A DNA stretch of 64,000 bases. Source: Cyclobacteriaceae bacterium. Its GTDB lineage: Bacteria > Bacteroidota > Bacteroidia > Cytophagales > Cyclobacteriaceae. Positions within the stretch are counted from its first letter, which is position 1. Every line of letters starts with the position of its first letter. This document shows, in pieces, positions 45,901 to 54,079 of this stretch. The stretch is taken from NCBI GenBank assembly GCA_030584025.1, contig CP129487.1:1054001-1118000 (forward strand). The letters run 5' to 3'. Position numbers and translations under genes: made by a program. Below the pieces are notes generated by a model. It was given only the letters and a program-made list of their open reading frames with translations. It was not told the DNA's origin and searched no databases.

Positions 45901-46101
45901 AATGCCAAAGGCACCGGCAATGGCAAAGGCCCCGGGAAGGTCATTTTTTTCGTCAAAGTTGTTCAAAAACAGGGTTTGGGCGGCAACGGTAAAGGTGGCC
46001 AGGAAGGCTCCCATAAAGAAGCTCATAATCAGCAGAAGGAAAACCCTTCCTTCTTCACCTTCCTGCAGATCAAGGATTCTGCTTAGAAATCCGCGTTTCA
46101 C
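42901..46101 (-). CDS. ATP/ADP-translocase-like membrane protein fused to HEAT repeats and a CNB-like domain
   Basis: Protein of 1066 residues, GTG start at 46101. Residues 20-430 form about 12 helices of the NTT (Npt1/Tlc) or MFS type, beginning VFLLLIMSFFMGAFLATF. Residues about 450-880 are alpha-helical HEAT-like repeats (for example LLRDVDYNVRHEALKTARKV, WPTLIELLSSP). The end (about 930-1050) resembles a cyclic-nucleotide-binding domain (IFIVAHGEIMLKEKG, LKPGDVFGDLFS), but the phosphate-binding cassette with its Arg is not recognisable. First gene of the six-gene unit. Whether it transports nucleotides is inferred only from the fold. Confidence 0.8.
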   Translation of the reverse strand: MKRGFLSRILDLQEGEEGRVFLLLIMSFFMGAFLATFTVAAQTLFLNNFDEKNDLPGAFAIAGAFGIVATVSYNFLQRKIRFQYLAVLSLLVVTAVTAAIEFGDLYFPDKQTIYYYGFTQLIPFTLIILLVFWGAFNRLFNVRQSKRLLGTVDQGALVASLISFFAIPVVLPYLPGEGSDKAESLYTISLVSVILFTVMFIVLSTKFGGERWSLTQERLKNQKVRVVDFLKNKYLILLSLFIIISIVSLNFVEYSFLSVSTQRFKPEELANFLALFEATIVIFSFLFQAFAADRIMVDYGLKVSILVNPILIALFTIGALIIGLTFGYTEASPSFTIFFVMIAMSKLFIYSTKESLDEPAFKLYQLPVDPNIKIDVQTKIEGFVTAFATMLAGGLIYLINRVHIFDLLYITIFTLPLIGLWYLVGNNMYTNYRNTLRKTLIRNKSKVEHKIEQELTVDRVLEREITSSAEDKVLYGLRLMEKIEPALFENAIITLTNSNHQHVKAFANEKVQQLGLDRDPSKDQDIRTLASQAASETEASDLLSISPDNLMKLSKSVKPADRMLAAKLLRKLISQRTIFILLELLRDVDYNVRHEALKTARKVKRPETWPTLIELLSSPSYCHQATAALIEAGEPVLPVLDTAFHKSGQSDITMLRIVQIIGRIGGDAALDLLWKKADYPDKRIVNQILYSLRYVNYRASGRQANQVMDLLEAEIGKNLWNQAALHELPQLENFQLLRSAIREEIRINNDQITMLLSILYDPEAVQLVRENIDSGDPNGVAYALELMDLFVDQDLKPKLFPLYDDIPVPRKLELLQIYFPRESYNPVQVINYILNRDFNLNNRWTKVCAAYTSAYIPEFRVSRGLIAQMFNRDKLLQETAAWVIYNKDKSIYNTISERLPDRDKRYLDSAIENNELLDGLNDGFFLGIEMILFLKQLPEFKGISGVLLADLFDKILPYDLARGERVGLGSHEQNNPIFIVAHGEIMLKEKGETRFTLKPGDVFGDLFSKNRNGLNLDTLEAVERSVVFRIDLLDFYFVIANHHEMVEKIIRNATEETEDIIEQSNP

Positions 46102-46445
46102 TATTATTTGGGGTCTGGTTGAAGCAATGTTGTTTCTTATAACCTTTTGCAGACCGGCATCACCACTTCACCATTCATCTCAATTTCCGGCATTAGCGTG
46201 CAAATAATCCGGCTAACCTACCTAAAATTCGGCATAATTCAATTCATTTCCTAAGGTGACTCAATTTTTTCGTTTTCGGCTGGTTAGTATATCTTGCCTA
46301 AAGTAAAGCTTTAAACCCAAGTTAAGATTTCGTGTGACTCTAATTTCCCTACATTCTTCGCACAGGTAAGGTTGTAACCGAAAATGAAGGATTTTAACCT
46401 GTTGATAATGTTAGCATTGCAATAAAAAACGAATCTCTTGTCATC
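46102..46445. other. Divergent intergenic region
   Basis: The 344-base gap lies between the starts of the transporter-like gene (minus) and the PorE-like gene (plus), so it must hold promoters for both. I found no element close to the full TTTG-N19/20-TAnnTTTG consensus; TAGCATTG near 46410 is one mismatch from the -7 box but lacks a -33 partner. No ORF, RNA or repeat is recognisable. Confidence 0.5.
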
Positions 46446-48761
46446 ATGAAAAGACTTCTTGTTGCCATTCTGGCGCTTATCTCCTTCATTTTGTTTGTAA
46501 ACCGCGGGTACGCTCAGTCGTCAAAGACGCTTTCTGAAGCTGAAAAGTATTTTGGTATCCGTAACTATGAAGAGGCACTTCCCTTATTTGTTCAGGCTAT
46601 TCAGGCGGGTGAAAAAGACCCCAACGTGCATTACAAGGCGGGAGTTTGCTACCAAAAGTCAACTTCTACGGATGAACAGTCGAAAGCCATTGGATATTTT
46701 GAGTACGCCCTGAAAGCAGGCGCCAAGTTACCTCCCTCAACCTATTTTGATCTTGGGAACTTGTACCTCCGTAACGAGGATATTCAAAAAGCTATCGATG
46801 CATTCACGGCCTATAAAAAAGCAGTGCCAACCGATAGGAAAGCCATCGCGGCAGCAGACAAAGCTATTGAAGCTTGTCATAATGCCGTTGCCCTGATGTC
46901 GGTACCCCGTAATGTTAGCGTCAAAAGTTTCGGATTTGGGGTTAATTCTAAATATACCGAGTATAATCCTGTTGTTTCGGCTGATGAAAGCATACTGGCC
47001 TTTACCGCCCTTCGCCCCAACACAGGTAAAACCCGTTCGGGGGATAAATTCATTGAAGAGATTCTGATTTCATATAATACATCAGGTAACTGGTCTGAGC
47101 CACAGGTTGTTCCGGTAACTTCCGATTACAACGTGGGTACAGCAGGTATCTCGGCCGATGGTCAGAAGATGATGATCTTTATGGGCGGGGCCACCGACCC
47201 GGGAAATCTTTTTGTCATTAATAAGACTGGATCGGAATGGTCGAAGCCTTCCATTCTTGCCTCGACCTTAAACAGCAAGTACCTGGAATCAACAGCCAGC
47301 ATTACTCCGGATGGAAAGACGATCTACTTCGCCAGCGATCGCATGGGTGGCCAGGGCGGTATGGATATTTATAAAATTGAACTTCAGGCAAACGGTAACT
47401 GGAGTCAGCCTGTGAATCTTGGTCCAACGGTGAATACCAAAGACAATGAAGATGCCCCGTTTATTCACCCTGATCAGAAAACGTTATTCTTTACTTCCGA
47501 TGGTCACAGCACCATGGGCGGAAGGGATATTTTCATGACCAAGTTCATCAACAATACCTGGACGAAGCCGGAGAACATGGGTTACCCGATAAACACCACT
47601 GCCAACGATAACTACTTTACCTTAATTGCGGATGGCACGCGTGCTTACTTCTCATCCGATCGTAAAGGCGGTCAAGGTGCGCAGGATATTTATTTCATCG
47701 ACATGCCGGAAGATACGGGCAACATTCCGCTGACGATGATTAAGGGTCGCATTTTAAATGCCGATACAGGCAAGCCGATGCCCACCAAGATTTATGTGAT
47801 TGATAACCAGACTAACAAAAAGCTCGACTTTGTTTACGATCCTGATCCGGAAACCGGAAACTACCTGATCATTCTTCCTCCAGCACGCAATTACGATGTG
47901 ATCATTGAGTCGGATGGATTTTTACCGTACACGATTAACGTCAATGTGCCTAACCAGGATTATTTCTATGAACTGTATCAGCAGATCAATTTGAAAAATA
48001 TTGTTCAGTTCGATGAAGTGGTGGGTCAGGAAGTTCAGGTAAAGAATGCATTCTACAACACCAATCAGGATTCGAAAGCAGATTTGCGCAAAGCCCATGA
48101 AGCCAAACTGGCTCAAAGCGGCAATGTTGACATCTACGACTTAATGATGGATTTGTTGGCAGCCGGTGATGATGAGGGCGTTGATTATGTATTGGAATTG
48201 ATTCACCTCACCAACACCATGGACCAGGTGAATTTTGATGAGAGTAATCCTAATCTCGAAATTGCTACCCGTGTGTACTACTATGACGAAACAGATGAGA
48301 GCAAATTTGAAAAGAAAAATGTAGAGGGAAAGACCATTTTATCCCTGCCGACTTTTGAAGTTTCCGAAGAAGCAAAAAATCAAAAGAACCAACCAGCTAA
48401 AAAGCAAGGCACGTTTGATAAAGCTGTTTTGAATAAATTAGTGAAAGTGTATTTCGATGTAGCAAAAAGTGATTTGAAACAGCAGTATCATACGCAGTTG
48501 GATGATATTCTTGCTGCGCTCAAAAAGAACCCTGACTTAAGCGTTGAGATTTCAGGTTTTGCATCACAGGAAGGCTCCGAAGAGATGAATCGTGAACTTT
48601 CAAACAAGCGCGCGATTGAAGTATTGAATTACCTGAACCACCGCGGCATTGTACGCAGACGAATTATTGCGAAAGGTTACGGGGCTACCAAAACAGAAAC
48701 CAGCAAGGAGGAGGGACGAAGAGTGGAAGTGCGGATTATCGATCCGCAAGCAAATCAGTAA
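46446..48761 (+). CDS. PorE-like OmpA-family protein (TPR, PD40 propeller, CRD, OmpA)
   Basis: Protein of 771 residues with signal peptide (to GYAQS), TPR repeats (about 28-135: YFGIRNYEEALPLFVQAIQ), a WD40-like PD40 propeller (about 150-420; ITPDGKTIYFASDRMGGQG, YFSSDRKGGQGAQDIYF), a carboxypeptidase-regulatory-like domain (MIKGRILNADTGKPMP), and a C-terminal OmpA domain (VYFDVAKSDLK; NRELSNKRAIEVLNYL). That order is the one described for PorE, the T9SS component that tethers the outer-membrane machinery to peptidoglycan. Paralogues with other roles exist, so PorE identity is inferred. A clear terminator follows. Confidence 0.85.
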   Translation: MKRLLVAILALISFILFVNRGYAQSSKTLSEAEKYFGIRNYEEALPLFVQAIQAGEKDPNVHYKAGVCYQKSTSTDEQSKAIGYFEYALKAGAKLPPSTYFDLGNLYLRNEDIQKAIDAFTAYKKAVPTDRKAIAAADKAIEACHNAVALMSVPRNVSVKSFGFGVNSKYTEYNPVVSADESILAFTALRPNTGKTRSGDKFIEEILISYNTSGNWSEPQVVPVTSDYNVGTAGISADGQKMMIFMGGATDPGNLFVINKTGSEWSKPSILASTLNSKYLESTASITPDGKTIYFASDRMGGQGGMDIYKIELQANGNWSQPVNLGPTVNTKDNEDAPFIHPDQKTLFFTSDGHSTMGGRDIFMTKFINNTWTKPENMGYPINTTANDNYFTLIADGTRAYFSSDRKGGQGAQDIYFIDMPEDTGNIPLTMIKGRILNADTGKPMPTKIYVIDNQTNKKLDFVYDPDPETGNYLIILPPARNYDVIIESDGFLPYTINVNVPNQDYFYELYQQINLKNIVQFDEVVGQEVQVKNAFYNTNQDSKADLRKAHEAKLAQSGNVDIYDLMMDLLAAGDDEGVDYVLELIHLTNTMDQVNFDESNPNLEIATRVYYYDETDESKFEKKNVEGKTILSLPTFEVSEEAKNQKNQPAKKQGTFDKAVLNKLVKVYFDVAKSDLKQQYHTQLDDILAALKKNPDLSVEISGFASQEGSEEMNRELSNKRAIEVLNYLNHRGIVRRRIIAKGYGATKTETSKEEGRRVEVRIIDPQANQ

Positions 48762-48785
48762 ACGTTTGTTTAGTGTATAATTATA

Positions 48786-48815
48786 GGGGCGGTTTAAAAC
48801 CGCCCTTTTGTTTTG
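48786..48815 (+). terminator. Rho-independent terminator after the PorE-like gene
   Basis: GGGCGG (48787-48792) pairs with CCGCCC (48800-48805), extended by TTT/AAA, followed by TTTTGTTTTG. It separates the gene from convergent queA. Confidence 0.8.
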
Positions 48816-50012
48816 TTATAAAGCTGGCAAGAGCAATGAGCTATCGCCATAGCTGAGAAAGCGATAGTGATTGTTTAGTGCTTCATCATAGATTTTTTTC
48901 CAGTCATCGCCAACAAAAGCTGCAACCAAAAGCATTAAGGTTGAACCGGGCAAGTGAAAATTTGTAATCAATCCGTTGCAAATTTTGAATGTATAACCCG
49001 GATAAATGTAAATGGATGTAGCGCCTGTGATGGAGTCTATTGAATGCTGGTCAAGTAAATTTTTTACTGCACGCAAAGCGGTTCCTTTATCCGGTAAGGA
49101 TTGAGTGTGCTGGTATGGATCATGCTGGGTGATAGAAAACGGGGCTTCTGGATCATTCAAAAGTTTTACACCAAACCAATACAAACTTTCCAGGGTTCGC
49201 ATGGATGTTGTACCAACGGCTATGACCTTCCGGCTCTCGTCCAGCAACGAATCAATGTTTTGTCGGGTGATGATAACCTGCTCCTCGTGCATCGCATGCT
49301 CCAGCGCGTTTTCTGTCGTAACAGGTTGGAACGTACCGGCACTCACGTGAAGCGTGAGAAAGTCGGTTTTAATTCCTTTCTCTTTTAAGGATTTTAATAC
49401 ATCATCTGTAAAGTGTAAACCAGCCGTTGGTGCAGCCACGGCACCATCAGCCTTTGAGTAAATGGTTTGGTACCGCACCTCATCGTCCTTATCTACATCG
49501 CGTTTGATGTAGGGCGGAAGGGGAGTCAGGCCCGCCAGTGCAATCACTTCGCTAAACGATTTTTGTTCAGGTCTCCAACTGAACTCAACGATTCCCCGGT
49601 CCCGATCAATGAGTGTGGCTTGCAATTCTAAACCATCAAGTTGTTTGGTCAGTGTTCCATTTTTCCATCGCTTCAGGTTGCCAATGGCGCATTGCCATTG
49701 GCATGCCCCTTTTGCGGTCATGATTTCAGCCAGTAGTTTTGAGGGATGTTCGGGTTGTAAAAGAAAGATCTCGATTTTTGCTCCCGTCTCTTTTTGAAAT
49801 AGTAAACGTGCCTGTATAACCCGCGTGTTGTTAAAAAAGAGTGTCGAATTATTCGGAAGAAAGTCAACCAACGACTTGAATCGGGTGTGTGAAATAGAGC
49901 CTCTCTGATAAACGAGAAGTTTTGATTCATCACGCTTTTCCAGGGGAAAGTGAGCGATCCTTTCTTCGGGTAGCGTGTACGTAAAATCTTTGATGGATAT
50001 CGTGGGTCTCAT
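48816..50012 (-). CDS. queA: S-adenosylmethionine:tRNA ribosyltransferase-isomerase (QueA)
   Basis: Transfers and rearranges the ribosyl part of SAM onto preQ1 in tRNA to make epoxyqueuosine. The protein is of family type, 398 residues. Motifs: FYTYTLPEERIA-like start (DFTYTLPEERIAHFPLE), NNTRVIQARL, AAPTAGLHFTD, LHVSAGTF, VGTTSMRTLES and the C-terminal TNFHLPGSTLMLLVAAF. A TTG at 50024 would add four residues; the ATG at 50012 gives the usual beginning. CAAAGATA at 50022-50029 reads TATCTTTG on the minus strand, an exact -7 match, which would imply an almost leaderless message. Confidence 0.93.
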   Translation of the reverse strand: MRPTISIKDFTYTLPEERIAHFPLEKRDESKLLVYQRGSISHTRFKSLVDFLPNNSTLFFNNTRVIQARLLFQKETGAKIEIFLLQPEHPSKLLAEIMTAKGACQWQCAIGNLKRWKNGTLTKQLDGLELQATLIDRDRGIVEFSWRPEQKSFSEVIALAGLTPLPPYIKRDVDKDDEVRYQTIYSKADGAVAAPTAGLHFTDDVLKSLKEKGIKTDFLTLHVSAGTFQPVTTENALEHAMHEEQVIITRQNIDSLLDESRKVIAVGTTSMRTLESLYWFGVKLLNDPEAPFSITQHDPYQHTQSLPDKGTALRAVKNLLDQHSIDSITGATSIYIYPGYTFKICNGLITNFHLPGSTLMLLVAAFVGDDWKKIYDEALNNHYRFLSYGDSSLLLPAL

Positions 50013-50068
50013 ACAGGCCGGCAAAGATAAGCTTAAATATTTTTCTAAATTCGTGCCTGGTAAATATC

Positions 50069-51148
50069 ATGAAGCTTCAAACGGAATATTTCAAACAAAC
50101 TTTTCACTTCAATTTTGATGCACGCACCAGTCGTGGACGAATGAAAGAGAAAGTGTCGTGGTTTGTGAAAATCCGAAATAGTGAAGAGCCTTCGTGCTTC
50201 GGCATTGGCGAGTGTGGCCCGTTACCCGGATTAAGTATAGATGACCGACCCGATTTTGAAGAGGTGTTGAAGCGTTGCCTGCAAAAATTGACAGATTCAA
50301 CACAATCGGTTGACTCGATCGTACCGCCCGAATTTCCTTCTATTCGATTTGGTATTGAAACTGCGTTGCTTGATCTGAAGCATGGCGGTAAGCGTTTAAT
50401 TTTTGATAATTCTTTTTTTAGAGGAACACCCATCCCGATAAACGGTTTGGTGTGGATGGGAGATATGGATTCTATGTTACAACAGGTATCCATGAAAATT
50501 GAAAAAGGTTTTCGGTGCATCAAGATTAAAGTAGGTGGGCTGAATTTTGAGAAGGAGTGTGACATTCTGCAATACATTCGCAGTAAGTATTATCGAGAAA
50601 ATATTACCATCAGGCTTGATGCGAATGGGGCTTTCAAACCGGAAGAGGCCTTGTACAAGCTGAACGAGTTGTCGCGGTTTACGATACATTCTATTGAACA
50701 ACCCGTAAAGGCAGGATCGGAAATATTGCCCGAGCTTTGCCGCAAATCGCCCATACCCATTGCCCTGGATGAAGAGCTGATTGGTGTAGAAGCAACAGCA
50801 GACAAGGAAAAATTGTTGGATCGGATAAAGCCTGCTTATATTATATTAAAGCCTACACTTCATGGCGGTTTAAAAGCCTGTGAAGAATGGATTGCACTCG
50901 CTGAAGAAAGGCAAATTGGTTGGTGGATGACCTCTGCACTTGAATCGAATGTTGGACTAAATGCCATTTGCCAGTTTACGGCCAACTATCCGGTTACGCT
51001 TCCGCACGGACTAGGCACAGGGCAACTCTACGAGGATAATTTTGAATCACCCCTGACCGTTAATGCTGGCGAAATATTTTATGATCAGAAAAAACTATGG
51101 GTGCTCGATCAATCCGCTCAGTCCGACCAAGGCACTACCGCTTTTTAA
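50069..51148 (+). CDS. menC: o-Succinylbenzoate synthase (MenC-like, enolase superfamily)
   Basis: Enolase-superfamily enzyme of 359 residues; MenC dehydrates SHCHC to o-succinylbenzoate in menaquinone synthesis, which fits an organism using ACIII. Catalytic features: K-x-K in CIKIKVGG, metal ligands in IRLDANGAF (Asp), SIEQPV (Glu) and ALDEELIG (Asp/Glu), then the second Lys in IILKPTLHGG, and GLGTGQLYEDN near the end. Members of the family also include dipeptide epimerases and N-acyl amino-acid racemases, so specificity is inferred from overall form. Its end overlaps the convergent lipoprotein gene by 14 bases. Confidence 0.82.
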   Translation: MKLQTEYFKQTFHFNFDARTSRGRMKEKVSWFVKIRNSEEPSCFGIGECGPLPGLSIDDRPDFEEVLKRCLQKLTDSTQSVDSIVPPEFPSIRFGIETALLDLKHGGKRLIFDNSFFRGTPIPINGLVWMGDMDSMLQQVSMKIEKGFRCIKIKVGGLNFEKECDILQYIRSKYYRENITIRLDANGAFKPEEALYKLNELSRFTIHSIEQPVKAGSEILPELCRKSPIPIALDEELIGVEATADKEKLLDRIKPAYIILKPTLHGGLKACEEWIALAEERQIGWWMTSALESNVGLNAICQFTANYPVTLPHGLGTGQLYEDNFESPLTVNAGEIFYDQKKLWVLDQSAQSDQGTTAF

Positions 51149-51617
51149 TATAGGCTCCGCTGAAATCACATCCGTTTTCGTGGAGCCTGCAAAATCCAAC
51201 CTCTTGTATGCGGATGGATTGTTGTTTGAGATTAAACAGAAATTCCATTCGGCAATCCGGATTATCAAAAAAACCGGCATACTCGGTTTCCGTATGAATG
51301 GCCATGCCGATGCTTCCATCTGCTTTTCCGGTGCAATTATTCTGTTCTACCGATAATGAAAAGGTGAGGTCATTGCCTTGTGGAAGAATTTCGAGTATGG
51401 CTGTAAAGCCTTGCGTGTTGCTTTCATGCAGGTAAATGCCGTAAAGGGATTGGTAGTCCCAATCATTTTGCGGAGCAAATACATCAGCATCCGTTGGTTC
51501 AGGCATTGTGGAATCAACACTTTCTTGTGTTTCAATCGATTCAGATTGAGTAGTTTCTTTTTGCTTGCACGATGCTACGGTCAGGATAATTAAGAGAAAT
51601 GTGTTAATGCGTTTCAT
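51135..51617 (-). CDS. Small lipoprotein of unknown function
   Basis: Protein of 160 residues with lipobox TVASC (Cys17), a Ser/Thr/Glu-rich linker (about 20-50) and a compact domain with four cysteines (NNCTGKADG, NPDCRM, GFCRLHENGCDFSG) which could form two disulfides. I do not recognise a family. A sequence TAACTTTG, an exact -7 type element, sits on the minus strand at 51653-51660, but no -33 partner is visible. It overlaps the end of menC by 14 bases. Confidence 0.7.
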   Translation of the reverse strand: MKRINTFLLIILTVASCKQKETTQSESIETQESVDSTMPEPTDADVFAPQNDWDYQSLYGIYLHESNTQGFTAILEILPQGNDLTFSLSVEQNNCTGKADGSIGMAIHTETEYAGFFDNPDCRMEFLFNLKQQSIRIQEVGFCRLHENGCDFSGAYIKKR

Positions 51618-51660
51618 AACGATTCAGCAAACAATCATAATATAATTTGCGCCAAAGTTA

Positions 51661-52431
51661 CTATGATTTCTTTTTACGCTTTAGATTTTCGAGTAACAAA
51701 GCAGATGGTCGTGCGCGCTGTACATGATAATTCTGAAGCACGAATTTCTGAATGTGTGCTTCCACTTCTTCTACGTCATCGGTAATCAATACAAGGCATA
51801 AGTCTTCCGGAGAAATGGTTTTTTCTTCCACCATTTTAGTCAGCATGTCCTGCAAAGGCCTGAAGTATTCTTTGCCAAATAGTACAACCGGAAAATCGCT
51901 GATGATTTTAGTCTGAATTAAGGTCAGGGTTTCCCAGAATTCATCCATGGTTCCAAATCCGCCCGGCATAACAATAAAAGCAATGGAGTATTTTACCAAT
52001 AACACCTTACGCACGAAAAAATATTTAATGGTAACCCACTTATGCATGTAGGGGTTAGCTGATTGTTCAAATGGCAACTCGATGTTACAGCCAACAGAAA
52101 GTCCACCGTTTTCAAAAGCTCCGCGATTAGCGGCTTCCATAATACCGGGGCCGCCACCCGTCATGAGTGTAATGCCGCTTTGACCTATTCGTTTTCCGAT
52201 TTCATAAGCGTGTTGGTAGTAGGGATGTCCTTCCTTGAAACGTGCTGAACCAAAAACGGTAATACAAGGTCCAATAAAGTGCAACACTCTGAATCCCTTA
52301 ATGAACTCAAGTAATACCCGAAAAGCAAAAAAGAATTCATAGGAGCGAGATCGTGGCCCCTCCAGGAATTTACTTTCTGCTTTTGGTTTTAGTTGGATCG
52401 GTTGAAGTGATTCGTCAACAAAATATTTCAT
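51661..52431 (-). CDS. LOG-family (TIGR00730) nucleotide-binding Rossmann protein
   Basis: Protein of 256 residues. The lysine-decarboxylase-like/LOG family motifs are present: MTGGGPGIMEAANRGA and MPGGFGTMDEFWETLT. LOG enzymes release ribose 5-phosphate from nucleotide monophosphates (cytokinin-type phosphoribohydrolases); bacterial members such as PpnN act on purine nucleotides. An N-terminal extension of about 55 residues precedes the Rossmann core. It is followed on the same strand by the small lipoprotein gene. Confidence 0.87.
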   Translation of the reverse strand: MKYFVDESLQPIQLKPKAESKFLEGPRSRSYEFFFAFRVLLEFIKGFRVLHFIGPCITVFGSARFKEGHPYYQHAYEIGKRIGQSGITLMTGGGPGIMEAANRGAFENGGLSVGCNIELPFEQSANPYMHKWVTIKYFFVRKVLLVKYSIAFIVMPGGFGTMDEFWETLTLIQTKIISDFPVVLFGKEYFRPLQDMLTKMVEEKTISPEDLCLVLITDDVEEVEAHIQKFVLQNYHVQRARPSALLLENLKRKKKS

Positions 52432-52487
52432 GATTTGCTTTTAAGGAAAAACAAATTTAGAACAAATTAGTTGGCGATGAATTCAGA

Positions 52488-53570
52488 TTAACTAAGAAAC
52501 TGTTTCAGTAGTTGATGCAAATGATGGGTGCCTGTTTCATGTTTTACAGAATAGCGTCCGTGCGAATAAAACCGCGAGCGAATACCGCGCTGAACACTTT
52601 CAACAACAGCCTCATCTTCCATTTCAACACGGTTCAGGTCGGAGCCTGCGCCCTTGTTGAACAGGGATTCATCCCAAATGAAAGTATGAAACTCTACTTT
52701 TGTTTGTTGTGGGGCAATGGGTTTCACCACATTTAAGGAAAGTCCCCACGGATAAAAATTGAACATCAGGTTGGGGAAAACCCAGAAGTAATAAGCGCCA
52801 ACTGATTTACCAAAATCAGGGGATGATTTCGGTAAATCAAAAACCAACTGTCCTTGTTTTGCAATGCCAAGCTGAAGACTGGCGTTTTGGAAGAGTTCGG
52901 TAGAATAACTTCCGAAATCAATGACCTGGTTTAATGAAGCATGTACAAAGGGGATGTGAAAACCCTCCAGGTAGTTCTCGCAGTATAAAGCCCAATGCGC
53001 TTCAATCGTATAGCTTTTGGAGAGTTCAGGTTTGTATACCAACTGCTGAAGCGGCATCCAACTGATTCGGCTCATCATCTCAGAAAAGAAAGAATTTGCG
53101 GGCAATGCATCGGTAAGCGAAGAGAAGAGCAATGGACCGATTTCGAAAATCGGAAGTTCTGCGAGGTCATCCGCAGGAGATGGAAAATTCTCCACTTCTT
53201 TAAACTCAGGCATCGAAAGAAATTTGCCAGTGAGGTTAAATCGCCTGCCGTGGTATGGACAACGAATATCAGTTGCCTGACATGGTTCATTGATGAGCAG
53301 GGCTCCGCGGTGCGTGCACACATTGGAGAGGCAATGCAGTTGTCCGTCTTTGTCTTTTGAGAGTAACAACTGCTCATTCATAAACTCATCCAAAACCACA
53401 ACCGGTTTTAAAGTACCAGCTTTTGGTAATTCATTAACGTTCCCGACATAATGCCACGCTTTCGCGAAAATTCTTTCTTTACTTAATTCAAAATAGCGCG
53501 GATCGGTATAGAAATCCTTGGTGAGGGTTTTTGCAGAGGCGATATTCGGATCGTGGTGCAACGGGTTCAT
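52488..53570 (-). CDS. Rieske non-haem iron oxygenase, alpha subunit
   Basis: Protein of 360 residues with an N-terminal Rieske domain (CTHRG then CPYHGRRF, ligands C-x-H and C-x2-H) and a C-terminal catalytic domain with the iron-site helix ENYLEGFHIPFVHASL (two His). A C-terminal Asp would be the third ligand. The family includes choline/glycine-betaine monooxygenases and aromatic-ring hydroxylases. No reductase or ferredoxin gene is nearby, so the partner is encoded elsewhere and the substrate is unknown. Confidence 0.86.
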   Translation of the reverse strand: MNPLHHDPNIASAKTLTKDFYTDPRYFELSKERIFAKAWHYVGNVNELPKAGTLKPVVVLDEFMNEQLLLSKDKDGQLHCLSNVCTHRGALLINEPCQATDIRCPYHGRRFNLTGKFLSMPEFKEVENFPSPADDLAELPIFEIGPLLFSSLTDALPANSFFSEMMSRISWMPLQQLVYKPELSKSYTIEAHWALYCENYLEGFHIPFVHASLNQVIDFGSYSTELFQNASLQLGIAKQGQLVFDLPKSSPDFGKSVGAYYFWVFPNLMFNFYPWGLSLNVVKPIAPQQTKVEFHTFIWDESLFNKGAGSDLNRVEMEDEAVVESVQRGIRSRFYSHGRYSVKHETGTHHLHQLLKQFLS

Positions 53571-53673
53571 GCTTCAATATACTTATTTTCTTTCCACTTA
53601 AAATTGCCTGCCTGTAGGGGTGATGTCACGTAAGCGACAAACTTCCTGTCGGCTGGCTACGTTACTTTGCTGT

Positions 53674-54063
53674 ATGAAAATTACCCTGATACTTTATTGG
53701 ATAGCCCGCCTGGTGGCGGCCATCATCATGCTTCAAACCTTATACTTTAAGTTTACCGGAGCAGAGGAATCGGTTTATATTTTTACCAAAATGGGGATTG
53801 AGCCGTGGGGCAGGATTGGTACCGGTGTAGCTGAATTACTGGCTTCAATTCTTATTTTGCTTCCGGCAACGGCTTGGGTAGGAGCGGTGCTGGCTTTGGG
53901 ATTGATGCTGGGTGCTATCGGTAGTCACCTTTTCGTATTGGGCATTGAAGTTCAGCAGGATGGCGGACAACTTTTTATTTACGCTGTTATTGTAGCCGTA
54001 AGTTCTTTGTATGTATTATTCTGGAATCGCGATAAAGTGAAGCACTTGGTTAAGAACTTATAA
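53674..54063 (+). CDS. DoxX-family membrane protein
   Basis: Membrane protein of 129 residues with four hydrophobic helices; the segments RLVAAIIMLQTLYFKFTGAE and GTGVAELLASILILLP are typical of small DoxX-like proteins. Function unknown; some family members affect redox balance at the membrane. The ATG at 53674 begins directly with the first helix; the earlier ATG at 53620 adds a polar, Arg/Cys-rich stretch and is unlikely. Confidence 0.75.
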   Translation: MKITLILYWIARLVAAIIMLQTLYFKFTGAEESVYIFTKMGIEPWGRIGTGVAELLASILILLPATAWVGAVLALGLMLGAIGSHLFVLGIEVQQDGGQLFIYAVIVAVSSLYVLFWNRDKVKHLVKNL

Positions 54064-54079
54064 ATTCCGGAGAACTAAA

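Noticed and set aside
30317..46101. Calling the operon a proven anti-phage defence system
   Set aside because: STAND and TIR modules also serve non-defence signalling; there is no neighbouring mobile element or other defence gene, so only a candidate status is justified.
50013..50024. TTG as queA start
   Set aside because: The ATG at 50012 is followed by the family's usual sequence and the extra four residues have no support.
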